The notes below the pieces were generated by a model, which saw only the letters and a program-made list of their open reading frames with translations, was not told where the DNA came from and searched no databases. A DNA stretch of 64,000 nucleotides from Sulfitobacter aestuariivivens (GTDB taxonomy: Bacteria > Pseudomonadota > Alphaproteobacteria > Rhodobacterales > Rhodobacteraceae): NCBI RefSeq assembly GCF_014763045.1, contig NZ_JACTAG010000001.1, positions 1,426,001-1,490,000 on the forward strand, written 5' to 3'. The stretch's first letter is position 1. Each line of letters begins with the position of its first letter. Positions 36,869 through 45,160 of the stretch are shown one piece after another. The position numbers and the translations under genes are program-made.

Positions 36869-37339
36869 TCAAGCTTTCTGCGGGCCGCGGCGCGGCTCGA
36901 ATCCCAGGATAAGACGTGCGAGTTCGGGTTCCGCGACCTTCTTTGCAGCAGCCCTGCGCGACATCCATCGGCGCTTGCGCTCAGACTTTTCGGGGTACTT
37001 GCTGGCAAGCGATTTCACCCGCACAGCATAAAGCATCGCAAGACACGGCAGATCATCCATGTCGGAAATCCCCTTGGCATAGGAATAGACGCCCAGGCAG
37101 CCTCCCTCCGGCTTGCCGATCACACCCCCCTCTTCCCAGGCCTCCAGCGCCGCACTTTGCGCAGGTGTTTTGCCGTCCATCGGCCAGCCTTTCGGCACGA
37201 TCCAGCGTTTGGTCCCGCGACTGGTAACCAACAGCACCTGTACCTTGCCCTTCTTGACGCGATAGCACAGGGCCGCAAACTGCGTGCGCACGTCCCCCTT
37301 GCGGGCACCATGCAGCGAAATTGGCAGTTGTTTGATCAT
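36869..37339 (-). CDS. NUDIX hydrolase
   Basis: A 156-residue protein with a NUDIX fold. The box is recognisable but altered: GKTPAQSAALEAWEEGGV replaces the usual GxxxxxEx7REUxEExGU, keeping the EE pair while the first Glu and the Arg are changed. The surrounding RWIVPKGWPMDG and the C-terminal RRWMSRRAAAKKV match the diphosphoinositol-polyphosphate/diadenosine-type NUDIX group. Likely cleaves a nucleoside-diphosphate-linked compound; substrate unknown and activity possibly reduced. It sits upstream of the DUF1178 gene on the same strand. Confidence 0.85.
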   Translation of the reverse strand: MIKQLPISLHGARKGDVRTQFAALCYRVKKGKVQVLLVTSRGTKRWIVPKGWPMDGKTPAQSAALEAWEEGGVIGKPEGGCLGVYSYAKGISDMDDLPCLAMLYAVRVKSLASKYPEKSERKRRWMSRRAAAKKVAEPELARLILGFEPRRGPQKA

Positions 37340-37428
37340 GCAGCGCCTGTCTTCTTGAGGGTCGTTCGCCCCGTTACTCCCAACTTATCGAATTAACTTT
37401 CCAAGCGCCAGTTTCCAAGCTTGGTCTT

Positions 37429-38193
37429 GTGACAACCGCACGCATGACAGATAGTCCCGCCATGCGAAGCTGGGCTGCAATATTGATGTGTCTTTTCAGC
37501 GTTGTGGCATGCGGTGCTGCAGCGGATCAGCGCGTGACAGTCTTTGCCGCAGCGAGCCTTCAGGGCGCGCTTGAAGAGATCGCCGCAAGCTACATCACAC
37601 CCGTTACCCATTCCTTTGCCGGGTCGGGCACCATCGCGCGCCAGATTGCCGCAGGCGCACCGGCAGATGTGGTGGTCCTTGCCAGCCCGGACTGGATGGA
37701 TTGGGTCTCTGATAATGCCCCTGAAACACCGTTGAAAACGGCCAATATCGCCGGAAACACGTTGGTCGTCGTCGCACAGGCCGGGGCAAGCCCGCTGTCA
37801 GATGTCACACAGATCGCATCAAGGCTGGCAGACGGCCGCCTCGCGATGGGTCACCGTGATGCAGTCCCGGCGGGACGCTATGCGCGCGAGTGGCTTCAAA
37901 GTACCGGACAATGGACCCTCTTGCAGGACCGTCTGGCCGAAACCGACAATGTCCGCGCCGCGCTGGCGCTGGTGGCAAAGGCCGAAGCGCCTCTCGGAAT
38001 CGTCTATGCCACCGATGCGCAGGCCGAAGCGCGGGTCGAGGATGTCCTGACAATTCCGACAGCGGGCCATTCCCCCATTCGCTATCCCGCAGCGGCGCTG
38101 ACGCCTGCTGGCCTTGACTATCTTTCCCATCTGCAAAGCGACGCCGCGCGGGATATCCTCGCCCGGCACGGCTTTTCGAAAGGCACCCCATGA
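37429..38193 (+). CDS. modA: Molybdate ABC transporter substrate-binding protein
   Basis: About 250 residues. A signal peptide is evident (hydrophobic core WAAILMCLFSVVACGAAA). The mature protein begins VTVFAAASLQGALEEIA, the standard ModA start, with FAGSGTIARQIAAGAPADV and PAGRYAREWL following. ModA binds molybdate or tungstate in the periplasm. Start is uncertain: GTG 37429, ATG 37444 or ATG 37462 are all in frame, none with a strong ribosome binding site; the last gives the most normal signal peptide. The stop overlaps modB by four bases. No ModE box was seen. Confidence 0.93.
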   Translation: MTTARMTDSPAMRSWAAILMCLFSVVACGAAADQRVTVFAAASLQGALEEIAASYITPVTHSFAGSGTIARQIAAGAPADVVVLASPDWMDWVSDNAPETPLKTANIAGNTLVVVAQAGASPLSDVTQIASRLADGRLAMGHRDAVPAGRYAREWLQSTGQWTLLQDRLAETDNVRAALALVAKAEAPLGIVYATDAQAEARVEDVLTIPTAGHSPIRYPAAALTPAGLDYLSHLQSDAARDILARHGFSKGTP

Positions 38194-38879
38194 CCGTCGA
38201 CGCCGCCGCATGGGACGCCCTGCGCCTGTCGCTTTGGGTCGCCTGCTGGGCGACGATACTTGCCGTGCCCCTTGCGCTGTGGGTCGCCTGGATCCTCGCA
38301 CGGCGCGACTTCTGGGGTAAGACAGCCCTCAATGCCGCCGTGCATCTGCCGCTGGTGCTGCCGCCGGTCGTCACGGGCTATCTGTTGCTCAGCCTCTTTG
38401 GTCGCACTGCTCCGCTGGGTCAGGCGCTGGAGAGCATCGGCCTGCGGCTTGCCTTTCACTGGTCCGGCGCGGTGCTGGCCGCGATCATCATGGGTTTTCC
38501 ACTGATGGTGCGTGCCATGCGGCTGGCCATCGAGGCGGTCGATCCGAAACTGGAAGAGGCCGCACTGACACTGGGCGCACCACGCCGGGATGTGTTCATG
38601 CGCGTCACCCTGCCGCTGATTGTCCCAGGCATTCTGGCCGGGGCGGTCATGGGCTTTGCCAAAGCGGTGGGCGAATTCGGGGCGACGATCACCTTTGTTG
38701 CCAATATCCCCGGCCAGACCCAGACCCTGCCAAGCGCGATCTGGTCCGCGTTGCAGATCCCGGGTGCCGAAGGCCGCGCCGCTGCCATGGTGCTGATGGC
38801 TTGCGTGCTCGCAGTCGGGGCGATTGTCCTGTCTGAGCTTCTTGCGAAACGGGTCGCCCAAAGGATCGCGGGGACATGA
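38190..38879 (+). CDS. modB: Molybdate ABC transporter permease
   Basis: A 229-residue inner-membrane permease with about five helices. The family start AAWDALRLSLWVACWATILA and the motif LPLVLPPVVTGYLLLSLFG are as in ModB. The coupling loop is EEAALTLGAPRRDVFMRVTL. The four-base overlaps with modA and modC indicate one translational unit. Confidence 0.95.
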   Translation: MTVDAAAWDALRLSLWVACWATILAVPLALWVAWILARRDFWGKTALNAAVHLPLVLPPVVTGYLLLSLFGRTAPLGQALESIGLRLAFHWSGAVLAAIIMGFPLMVRAMRLAIEAVDPKLEEAALTLGAPRRDVFMRVTLPLIVPGILAGAVMGFAKAVGEFGATITFVANIPGQTQTLPSAIWSALQIPGAEGRAAAMVLMACVLAVGAIVLSELLAKRVAQRIAGT

Positions 38880-39961
38880 GCCTTATCGTGGATATCCAGC
38901 ACAGGTTTGGCGATTTCGATCTCACCGTCGCGTTTGAGGCAGGTCCAGGCATCACCGCGCTCTTTGGCCGATCAGGCGCTGGGAAGACCACGGTCGTAAA
39001 TGCGGTGGCAGGCTTGCTGACCCCAGATCAGGGCCGTGTTCGTTTTGATGACCAAACCCTTTTTGACAGCACTACGGGGCAAGACCTGCCAGCAGACAAG
39101 CGTCACTTCGGCTATGTCTTTCAGGACGCTCGCCTCTTTCCGCATCTCACTGTGCGTCAGAACCTCGAGTTTGGGGCAAAGTACACCCAGAACGCGCCGG
39201 TCGCCTCGCTTGACGAAACGGCTGACCTGCTGGGTTTGCAGGGCCTGCTCGCGCGCGCGCCCAACACACTGTCGGGGGGCGAAAAACAGCGGGTGGCGCT
39301 GGGGCGGGCCTTGCTGAGCCAGCCGCGCATGCTGTTGATGGATGAACCCCTTGCCAGTCTGGACGGTCCGCGCAAACAGGACATCCTGCCTTTTCTCGAA
39401 CAATTGCGGGACGGCCTGTTCACGATCCCGATTCTCTACGTCAGCCACGCCGTGGACGAGGTCGCGCGCCTTGCCGACCGGCTGGTGTTGCTGCAGGACG
39501 GTCAGGTGCGTGCGCAGGGCCCGCTTTTCGACGTGATGGCAGACCCGGCGGCAGTGCCGCTTTTGGGTGTGCGCGAAGCAGGCGCTGTGCTTGAGGCTGA
39601 GGTCTGCGCCCACGCCGATGACGGGCTATCCACCTTACGTCTGTCAGCAGGCAATCTGGAATTGCCGGGGGTACAGGCCGCGGTGGGCAGCACGGTGCGC
39701 CTGCGGGTTTTGGCGCAGGATGTGATATTGTCCCTGGACAGACCGGACGGTCTGTCGTCAGTCAATATTCTGCCGGTTAAGATTGACCAGGTGCACCCCG
39801 GCGACGGACCGGGCGCGGCCATCGCGCTGTCATCAGGTACCGACCGCCTGCTTGCGCGGGTGACAGCACGTGCAGTCAAGGAAATGCGGCTCCATCAGGG
39901 GATGCATTGCTTTGCGATTATCAAGGCAACAACAGTCGCGCCCGGCAGTATCGGGCGTTAG
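38876..39961 (+). CDS. modC: Molybdate ABC transporter ATP-binding protein
   Basis: A 361-residue ATPase. Walker A GRSGAGKTT near residue 31, Q-loop FGYVFQDARLFPHLTV, signature LSGGEKQRVALGRAL, Walker B MLLMDEPLASLD and the switch His in LYVSHAVDEV are intact. The C-terminal part (about 290-355) is a TOBE/Mop domain that binds oxyanion (SVNILPVKIDQVHPGDG). Ends the modABC operon; its stop overlaps the stop of the convergent EcsC gene by four bases. Confidence 0.96.
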   Translation: MSLIVDIQHRFGDFDLTVAFEAGPGITALFGRSGAGKTTVVNAVAGLLTPDQGRVRFDDQTLFDSTTGQDLPADKRHFGYVFQDARLFPHLTVRQNLEFGAKYTQNAPVASLDETADLLGLQGLLARAPNTLSGGEKQRVALGRALLSQPRMLLMDEPLASLDGPRKQDILPFLEQLRDGLFTIPILYVSHAVDEVARLADRLVLLQDGQVRAQGPLFDVMADPAAVPLLGVREAGAVLEAEVCAHADDGLSTLRLSAGNLELPGVQAAVGSTVRLRVLAQDVILSLDRPDGLSSVNILPVKIDQVHPGDGPGAAIALSSGTDRLLARVTARAVKEMRLHQGMHCFAIIKATTVAPGSIGR

Positions 39962-40728
39962 GCCCGTTTGACAGGAACCCTGGAAATGCGCTGATTGAAC
40001 TGCTTGAGCAGATCCGCATGTTCCACATCCGCATCAATCGCAAGCTTGCGCAGCCCAAAATGCACATGCGCCATATCTTCATAATAGCTGGTATAGGCGT
40101 AATTCGTCGCTGCCCCGGCAACGGCACCCAGCACCGGCACCGCCTGGGCCGCCAGCTTTTGCCCCAGCACAATCGACAACTTGGGCGCGACCCGCGCGAT
40201 CGCCGATTGCATGGCCTTACCGGTCAGCGTCATCCGCGCGGACAGAAAGCCAAGGTCAGACCCGTCATCACCGGATAGAGGCCCGGCGGCGGAAAAGACA
40301 TGAATGCAATCAAACTGCACATTGTCGGCACTGGGGTCAAAGCCGTGCTCAACTGCCACCCCCTGAATGACACGCAACAACAACGTGGTGGTCACGGGCA
40401 ACTCCGCCATTGCAGTCGGCAGGCCGCCTGCCCCCCCGGCAGCCCCCATGGCCGAAGCCACCGTCTGGTTCAGCCAGCTTTTCTGGTCCGGCACCATTGA
40501 CCGGCTTGAATGTGCGGCTTTCATCGCCTGCGTGAGCGCAGCAGAGGTCGCCGCCTCAAGATTGCGCTGAACAGGCTCTGGCAAGCTCTTGAGCAGGCTC
40601 TCGGCACTGCCACCGATAAAATTCAGCACTGAGATGCCCACACCGCCCGCCCCTTTGTAGCGTTTCACCAGTGCTTCAAGCCGCACCTCGACGTCCACGG
40701 TCGCAGGCAGGTCAGTTTCGATGTGCAT
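39958..40728 (-). CDS. EcsC family protein
   Basis: A 256-residue protein of the EcsC family. Features are the Gly-rich VGISVLNFIGGSAESLLKSL, the repeated Ala-rich amphipathic helices and the central GAAGGAGGLPTAMAELPVTT. The C-terminus includes GAVAGAATNYAYTSYYEDMA. The family is named after a Bacillus ABC-transporter-linked protein whose biochemical role is not established. AGAGGA lies 6 nt before ATG. It stands alone between modC and a GNAT gene. Confidence 0.85.
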   Translation of the reverse strand: MHIETDLPATVDVEVRLEALVKRYKGAGGVGISVLNFIGGSAESLLKSLPEPVQRNLEAATSAALTQAMKAAHSSRSMVPDQKSWLNQTVASAMGAAGGAGGLPTAMAELPVTTTLLLRVIQGVAVEHGFDPSADNVQFDCIHVFSAAGPLSGDDGSDLGFLSARMTLTGKAMQSAIARVAPKLSIVLGQKLAAQAVPVLGAVAGAATNYAYTSYYEDMAHVHFGLRKLAIDADVEHADLLKQFNQRISRVPVKRA

Positions 40729-40775
40729 ATGTCATCCTCTCACTTCACCTAACATGGGGCAGAAATTGGCTGATT

Positions 40776-41318
40776 TCAATCAACCCAGCGGCGCACCGTG
40801 CCACTGACACCGTCCCAAGCGCCCGCAAGCAGGCTGCGCCCCAGGACGCGGTCCGGGTTTGTCGGGGGCGGCATGACCACGCCCTTCAACCGCGAAAAAC
40901 CGAACCGGTTGTAATAGGGCGCATCGCCCACCAGCAACACCCGATGCCAGCCCAGCGGGGCGGCATGGCACAGGCTTTCCTCGATCAGCGCGCGACCCAG
41001 TCCCTCCCCTTGACGCGTAGGGTGAACTGCCACCGGCCCCAGCAACAGGGCCTTGTGGACACCAATGCGCACCGGCCAGTACCTTATGGCCCCAGCCAGT
41101 ATGCCCTCACCGTCGCGGGCAACATGGCTCAGCCCCTGCACCGGCACCACATCATCACGCAATCGGTAGGATGACAACGCCGTCCGCCCCGGTGCAAAAC
41201 ACAGGTCATAAAGCGCTTCGACCTCCCAATGGTCTTCGCTGGTTTCCGGGGTGATCTGGTACAAGGATCGGGTCTGTCCGCTTTGAGGTGGCAATGCCCC
41301 TAACATGAGGGTAGCCAT
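40776..41318 (-). CDS. GNAT family N-acetyltransferase (YhbS-like)
   Basis: A 180-residue acetyltransferase. The acetyl-CoA motif A is LLLGPVAVHPTRQGEGLGRALIEESL (core QGEGLGRAL), followed by motif B VLLVGDAPYYNRFGF, the pattern of YhbS-type GNATs. Substrate unknown. AGAGG lies 8 nt before ATG. It is divergent from the flavin reductase with only 29 bp between start codons, so the two probably share regulatory DNA. Confidence 0.9.
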   Translation of the reverse strand: MATLMLGALPPQSGQTRSLYQITPETSEDHWEVEALYDLCFAPGRTALSSYRLRDDVVPVQGLSHVARDGEGILAGAIRYWPVRIGVHKALLLGPVAVHPTRQGEGLGRALIEESLCHAAPLGWHRVLLVGDAPYYNRFGFSRLKGVVMPPPTNPDRVLGRSLLAGAWDGVSGTVRRWVD

Positions 41319-41347
41319 TGGGCAAACCTCTGACTTGGAGAGACCGG

Positions 41348-41953
41348 ATGTATTACCGCCCTCAGGATGGCCACGGCCTGCCGCACAACCCGTTCAACGC
41401 GCTGATCACACCCCGCCCCATCGGCTGGATTTCAACCCGTGACGCGCAGGGCAATGACAACCTGTCGCCCTATTCCTTCTTTAACGGTGCCGCCTATGTC
41501 CCTCCACAGGTGATGTTTTCCTCGACCGGGTCGAAAGAGGACGTGGGCGATACCAAGGACAACGTCGCCAACATTCGCGAAACGGGCGTCTTTTGCGTCA
41601 ATGTCTGTGAGTTGGCCAAGAAAGACGCGATGAACGCGTCATCTGCCACCTTGCCCCGGGGCACCGATGAATTTGTCAAAGCAGGGGTCGACAAGGCCGA
41701 CTGCCACGAGATCGCCTGTGCACGCGTAGCGGATGCACCTGCGTCTCTGGAATGCCGGATGACGCAGATCATCAAGCTTGAGGGCAAAAGCAATTTCGTG
41801 GTCCTGGGCGAGGTCGTCGGCATCCACCTGCGCGATGATTGCATCGTCGATGGCAAGTTTGACGCCACAACCTACATCCCGCTAAGCCGAATGGGATATC
41901 GCGATTACACCGCCGTGCATGAGGTGTTTGAGCTGATCCGCCCTGATGATTGA
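41348..41953 (+). CDS. Flavin reductase family protein (FMN-binding split barrel)
   Basis: A 201-residue protein of the DIM6/NTAB flavin reductase-like family. Characteristic segments are ALITPRPIGWISTRDAQGND, NLSPYSFFNGAAYVPPQVMF and TGVFCVNVCE. It probably binds FMN and reduces it or acts as the reductase partner of a monooxygenase; no partner is adjacent. The in-frame extension to 41318 is rejected because GGAG lies 8 nt before ATG 41348. Confidence 0.9.
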   Translation: MYYRPQDGHGLPHNPFNALITPRPIGWISTRDAQGNDNLSPYSFFNGAAYVPPQVMFSSTGSKEDVGDTKDNVANIRETGVFCVNVCELAKKDAMNASSATLPRGTDEFVKAGVDKADCHEIACARVADAPASLECRMTQIIKLEGKSNFVVLGEVVGIHLRDDCIVDGKFDATTYIPLSRMGYRDYTAVHEVFELIRPDD

Positions 41954-42068
41954 AGGACGGAAGGGTGCGAGCGAGTGCCAGAATCCAGTAGTCGCACCAA
42001 GCCGAACCCTGCGCAGTTTCTAACGCACAGCTCTCATTGCGAATTGGCGCGTCGCCGGTAATCCAAGA

Positions 42069-42644
42069 TCAGTTCTCCACCGCAGCCTTCAGCTCTGCGT
42101 TAAAGGTTTGATACATGGGGAAAAGCTGAGCGACGAAATTCGCAGCATATGGGTTGTCGACAATTTCGTCTGATTGCACAAACAACGTCTGTTCCCCGCA
42201 CATCTCAACGCTGTAGATGTGGTTGTCGCGGCCGCCGCCGACGTCTTGTGGGAACGGGTCGGACCATCCGAACCTTTCGCCTTCATCGTAGATGAGCGTA
42301 TGGGGGATGTTGTTGGAAATCGGCTGACCGTTTTCGTCTTCGCCAAAGATGAATGTGATCATCACGCTGCCGCCATCTTTGATGTCGCCGGTCATGCCTT
42401 GCAGAGAACCAGTGCTCCAACCTGCCATTTTGTCGAAGTCCGTCAGGGTCGCCCAGACATCTGCCGCTTTGGCGTCGATCAGAACCGAGGTGTACACGGT
42501 GGCATGGGTTTCGGTGATCTGCGCGATGCTGCCGTTCGTCATGTTTGCATCACATGACGTTTCTGCCGACACGGGGGCACTAAGCACGACGGCCACAAGG
42601 GGTGCGGCAAGACAAGTCCGGGTAGCAAGGTAAAATCGTTTCAT
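42069..42644 (-). CDS. Secreted SRPBCC-fold protein
   Basis: A 191-residue protein with a signal peptide (core TCLAAPLVAVVLSAPVSAET). The mature part follows the SRPBCC/polyketide-cyclase-like pattern: TSVLIDAKAADVWATLTDFD, then SVMITFIFG and a final amphipathic helix FVAQLFPMYQTFNAELKAAV. Most SRPBCC proteins are cytoplasmic, so the periplasmic location is unusual. Two Cys (SCDANMT and VEMCGEQ) could form a disulfide. Ligand unknown. GGAG precedes ATG at 5 nt. Same strand and just downstream of the aldo/keto reductase gene. Confidence 0.85.
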   Translation of the reverse strand: MKRFYLATRTCLAAPLVAVVLSAPVSAETSCDANMTNGSIAQITETHATVYTSVLIDAKAADVWATLTDFDKMAGWSTGSLQGMTGDIKDGGSVMITFIFGEDENGQPISNNIPHTLIYDEGERFGWSDPFPQDVGGGRDNHIYSVEMCGEQTLFVQSDEIVDNPYAANFVAQLFPMYQTFNAELKAAVEN

Positions 42645-42695
42645 GATCGCTCCTGTTAATGTCAGTTCGTTGAGATTTTTGCGGGACGTGTGCGT

Positions 42696-43604
42696 TTACT
42701 TGCTTGGGTCGCCAGACGCCCAAGCCACGCCATCGCCGCGGTCCATGGTCGCCATTTGCGCCATGTCGGCTTCATCGATGGCAAAGGAGAACAGATCGAT
42801 GTTCTGTCGCATCCGCTCCGGGTTCAGGCTTTTGGGCAGCACGGCATACCCGCTCTGGACACCCCAACGCAGCAAAAGCTGCGCCTCTGACACATTGTAT
42901 TTCTCGGCCATGGTCTGAAAGGCAGTGCCGTCCGCCTTCATGTCGTCGGTCTTGGCACTGTCCTGCCCCGGCTCTGTGCGCCATGTAGAAAGGGGGACAA
43001 GGCTGCTGTACGCAATTGGCGCGATGTCATGATCCGCCATATAGGCAAGCAACTCCGGTTTCTGAGACCAGGGATGCAATTCGATCTGATTGGCGTCCGG
43101 CATTGGCAAGCCAGCGGTTCTAATTTCTTCAAGATGGGTTTGGTTAAAGTTGCTCACCCCGACGGAACGGGCCTTGCCGTTTTCCTTCAGTTCCAGCAAC
43201 GCCCGCCATTGTTCCAGACGCATGTCGCCGCCATAGGGCGCGTGGATCAGATAGAGGTCGACGTAATCAAGCCCCAAACGCGCAAGGCTTGCGTCGCATT
43301 CTTCCAGCGCTTGCGCTCCGGTTTTGGGCGCGTCGCCCCATGCCGGGTTCCCGGGCCAAAGCTTGGCCGTCACAAAGAGGTCTGCGCGCGCGACGCCTTC
43401 GTTTTGCAGGCCCGTCCTGATCCCTGCGCCGACCGTTTCTTCGTTATGGTAGCCGGACGCGGTGTCGATGTGCCTGTAGCTCGCCGCAATCGCAGAGCTG
43501 ATTGCCGTCTCCGCATCATCGTTTGAGATCAGATATGTGCCAAAGCCGACGGCCGGAATGGCCGTGTCTGCGTTCAAGGGGAAGGTAACTGGTGTTGCAG
43601 GCAT
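42696..43604 (-). CDS. Aldo/keto reductase
   Basis: A 302-residue NADPH-dependent carbonyl reductase. The AKR tetrad is visible: Asp in RHIDTASGYHNEETVG with the Tyr after Gly, Lys in FVTAKLWPGN, and His in YLIHAPYG. The cofactor-binding C-terminal part includes LPKSLNPERMRQN. Substrate is a small aldehyde or ketone, not identifiable. ATG 43604 with GGAG 7 nt upstream is chosen over an extension to 43670. It is divergent from an AraC regulator 160 bp away, which probably controls it and the SRPBCC gene downstream. Confidence 0.92.
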   Translation of the reverse strand: MPATPVTFPLNADTAIPAVGFGTYLISNDDAETAISSAIAASYRHIDTASGYHNEETVGAGIRTGLQNEGVARADLFVTAKLWPGNPAWGDAPKTGAQALEECDASLARLGLDYVDLYLIHAPYGGDMRLEQWRALLELKENGKARSVGVSNFNQTHLEEIRTAGLPMPDANQIELHPWSQKPELLAYMADHDIAPIAYSSLVPLSTWRTEPGQDSAKTDDMKADGTAFQTMAEKYNVSEAQLLLRWGVQSGYAVLPKSLNPERMRQNIDLFSFAIDEADMAQMATMDRGDGVAWASGDPSK

Positions 43605-43763
43605 GACGCGCTCCGTTCGTTGGCTTGATTGGATCGACGCTAGGCGCAGGCGCCGGTCACGTCCTGCCAATTACTCCAACATTTTTGCCAATTCCTCCGA
43701 ACGACGGGCATAATGCGTGATTTTTCTGAGCGAGTTTGTTAGGGATGAGGCAAGGAGAACGCG

Positions 43764-44636
43764 ATGTCTTTTAGGAAACTTCAGCATCTGGCCAAAGAGC
43801 TTAGTCTGCGCGAATCCGAGAATTCCGGAAGAATTCTGCCCGCGGCACAGGTTTTCCAACGAGATGCCGCCAGCGCGTTCGAGGCCGTCGTCTATGATCC
43901 TGTCATCTGCCTAATACTACAAGGCAAGAAAGAAATGCATATCGGCGACAGGTGCATCTCTCTTTCCGAAGGGCACGCATTGGTGGTCAGTCATGACCTG
44001 CCGGTGACGTCAAGGATTACCGAAGCCAGCCCCGAGGCCCCCTATCGTGCGCTGATCTTTTCCATCGATGTGGGTGTCCTGCGCGGCCTTTACCAACAGG
44101 TAGGCGAGGCCGTGTCAGACGGCCATCCCGCCACGTCGCTTTCGGCAAGTGCGGCCGATCCTGCGTGGGTCGATCCGATGGTGCGGTATCTCGCATTGAT
44201 GGATGCACCGCTGGAAGCTCAGGTCCTGGGGCCGATGATACTGACAGAAATTCACTTTCGCCTCCTTCTGTCGCCAATCGGGGGCATGTTGCGCAATCTG
44301 CTGTCGGTGGATAGCCATGCCAGCCGTATCGCCAAATCGATCCGGAAGATCAGAGCTGACTTTCGCGAACCATTGGTGGTGGGTGACCTTGCGCAGGTGG
44401 CAGGCATGAGCCCGTCATCCTTTCACGAACACTTCAAATCAGTGACCGGCACCACGCCGCTGCAATATCAAAAAGACCTGCGCATGATCGAAGCGCGCGC
44501 CCTTCTGGCAAAAGGCGTCCCTTCGGTATCGGTGGCGGGGTTTGAAGTTGGCTATGAGAGCCTCACCCATTTCAGCCGCGACTATTCCCGCAAATTCGGA
44601 TGTTCGCCAAAACACCACCTTGCCCGGGCATCCTAG
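43764..44636 (+). CDS. AraC family transcriptional regulator
   Basis: A 290-residue regulator. The N-terminal half is the AraC_N-type cupin domain (VYDPVICLILQGKKEMHIGD, GHALVVSHDLPVTSRI). The C-terminal half has two HTHs (PLVVGDLAQVAGMSPSSFHE; GFEVGYESLTHFSRDYSRKF). AAGGAG sits 6 nt before ATG. The TAG stop at 44634-44636 is part of the CTAG duplication flanking a MITE that begins at 44637. Likely regulates the divergent aldo/keto reductase. Confidence 0.93.
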   Translation: MSFRKLQHLAKELSLRESENSGRILPAAQVFQRDAASAFEAVVYDPVICLILQGKKEMHIGDRCISLSEGHALVVSHDLPVTSRITEASPEAPYRALIFSIDVGVLRGLYQQVGEAVSDGHPATSLSASAADPAWVDPMVRYLALMDAPLEAQVLGPMILTEIHFRLLLSPIGGMLRNLLSVDSHASRIAKSIRKIRADFREPLVVGDLAQVAGMSPSSFHEHFKSVTGTTPLQYQKDLRMIEARALLAKGVPSVSVAGFEVGYESLTHFSRDYSRKFGCSPKHHLARAS

Positions 44637-44666
44637 GGTCAGGACCCATTAATCTTGCACCGCTGG
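44637..44666 (+). repeat. Left terminal inverted repeat of the MITE
   Basis: Thirty bases beginning GGTCAGGACCC and ending CCGCTGG. It matches the complement of 44867-44896 at 29 of 30 positions, the difference being A versus G at position 23. Confidence 0.85.
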
Positions 44667-44866
44667 TTTGACAGATTTTGCTCGTGACAAGAAGCATCTG
44701 CGCAGGAACTCTCGTTGAATTTCAAGCAGATACGCCGCAGCTCACGGGGAAAATCTGTCAAATCCGAAGGACGACAAAACCGCTTCATTTCAACGGCTTG
44801 AGCCATTTGCAGTTAACCCGTTAGTCGCTGCATGTCTCAAACCGCTGAACTTTCGCGGTTTTGACG

Positions 44867-44896
44867 CCAGCGGCGCAAGATTAATGGGTCCTGACC
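44867..44896 (-). repeat. Right terminal inverted repeat of the MITE
   Basis: Complement of the left repeat with one mismatch. It is followed directly by CTAG, the second copy of the target sequence. Confidence 0.85.
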
Positions 44897-45133
44897 CTAG
44901 GCTACAGCTTTCTCCCAATCGGACGTCCCAGCCCTGTTTTGGTACAGCACCTTCTCCGGCGCAGATGCCAATCTACGAACCGCGACGAAGGGTCGGTCAA
45001 GCGGGATGAACTTGCTGTTCGCATATTGTCCTAATCGTTTTGAATCGCGATCTAGAACGTTCTGAATCATGTCTTCGGGCGAGCCCACAGTCAAAGCTGG
45101 GGTTGATGAGGACCATGGTCGCAACCGCGGCAC
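44897..45133 (-). CDS. Small ORF next to the MITE, uncertain
   Basis: A 78-codon frame starting GTG (alternative ATG at 45070) and ending in the TAG provided by the right-hand CTAG copy. The residues (KRLGQYANSKFIPLDRPFVA, VRRLASAPEKVLYQ) look protein-like but match no family I know. No clear ribosome binding site. It may be a remnant of a longer gene or spurious. Before the MITE inserted, its stop would have overlapped the AraC stop in the palindromic CTAG. Confidence 0.3.
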   Translation of the reverse strand: MPRLRPWSSSTPALTVGSPEDMIQNVLDRDSKRLGQYANSKFIPLDRPFVAVRRLASAPEKVLYQNRAGTSDWEKAVA

Positions 45134-45160
45134 GTGAGAAACTCATCAAAGGATACGACG

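Larger units (their letters stand above)
44637..44896. mobile_element. 260-bp miniature inverted-repeat transposable element (MITE) flanked by CTAG
   Basis: The element begins GGTCAGGACCCATTAATCTT and ends with its complement. Terminal inverted repeats are 30 bp with one mismatch (44637-44666 and 44867-44896). CTAG occurs on both sides (44633-44636 and 44897-44900), consistent with a 4-bp target duplication. Inside, TTTGACAGATTTT (44667-44679) and its exact complement (44750-44762) form a second inverted repeat, and CAAAACCGC/GCGGTTTTG a third. There is no ORF for a transposase, so it would be mobilised in trans. A CTAG target is typical of IS5-like DDE transposases; assignment to that group is inference. 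Confidence 0.8.
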
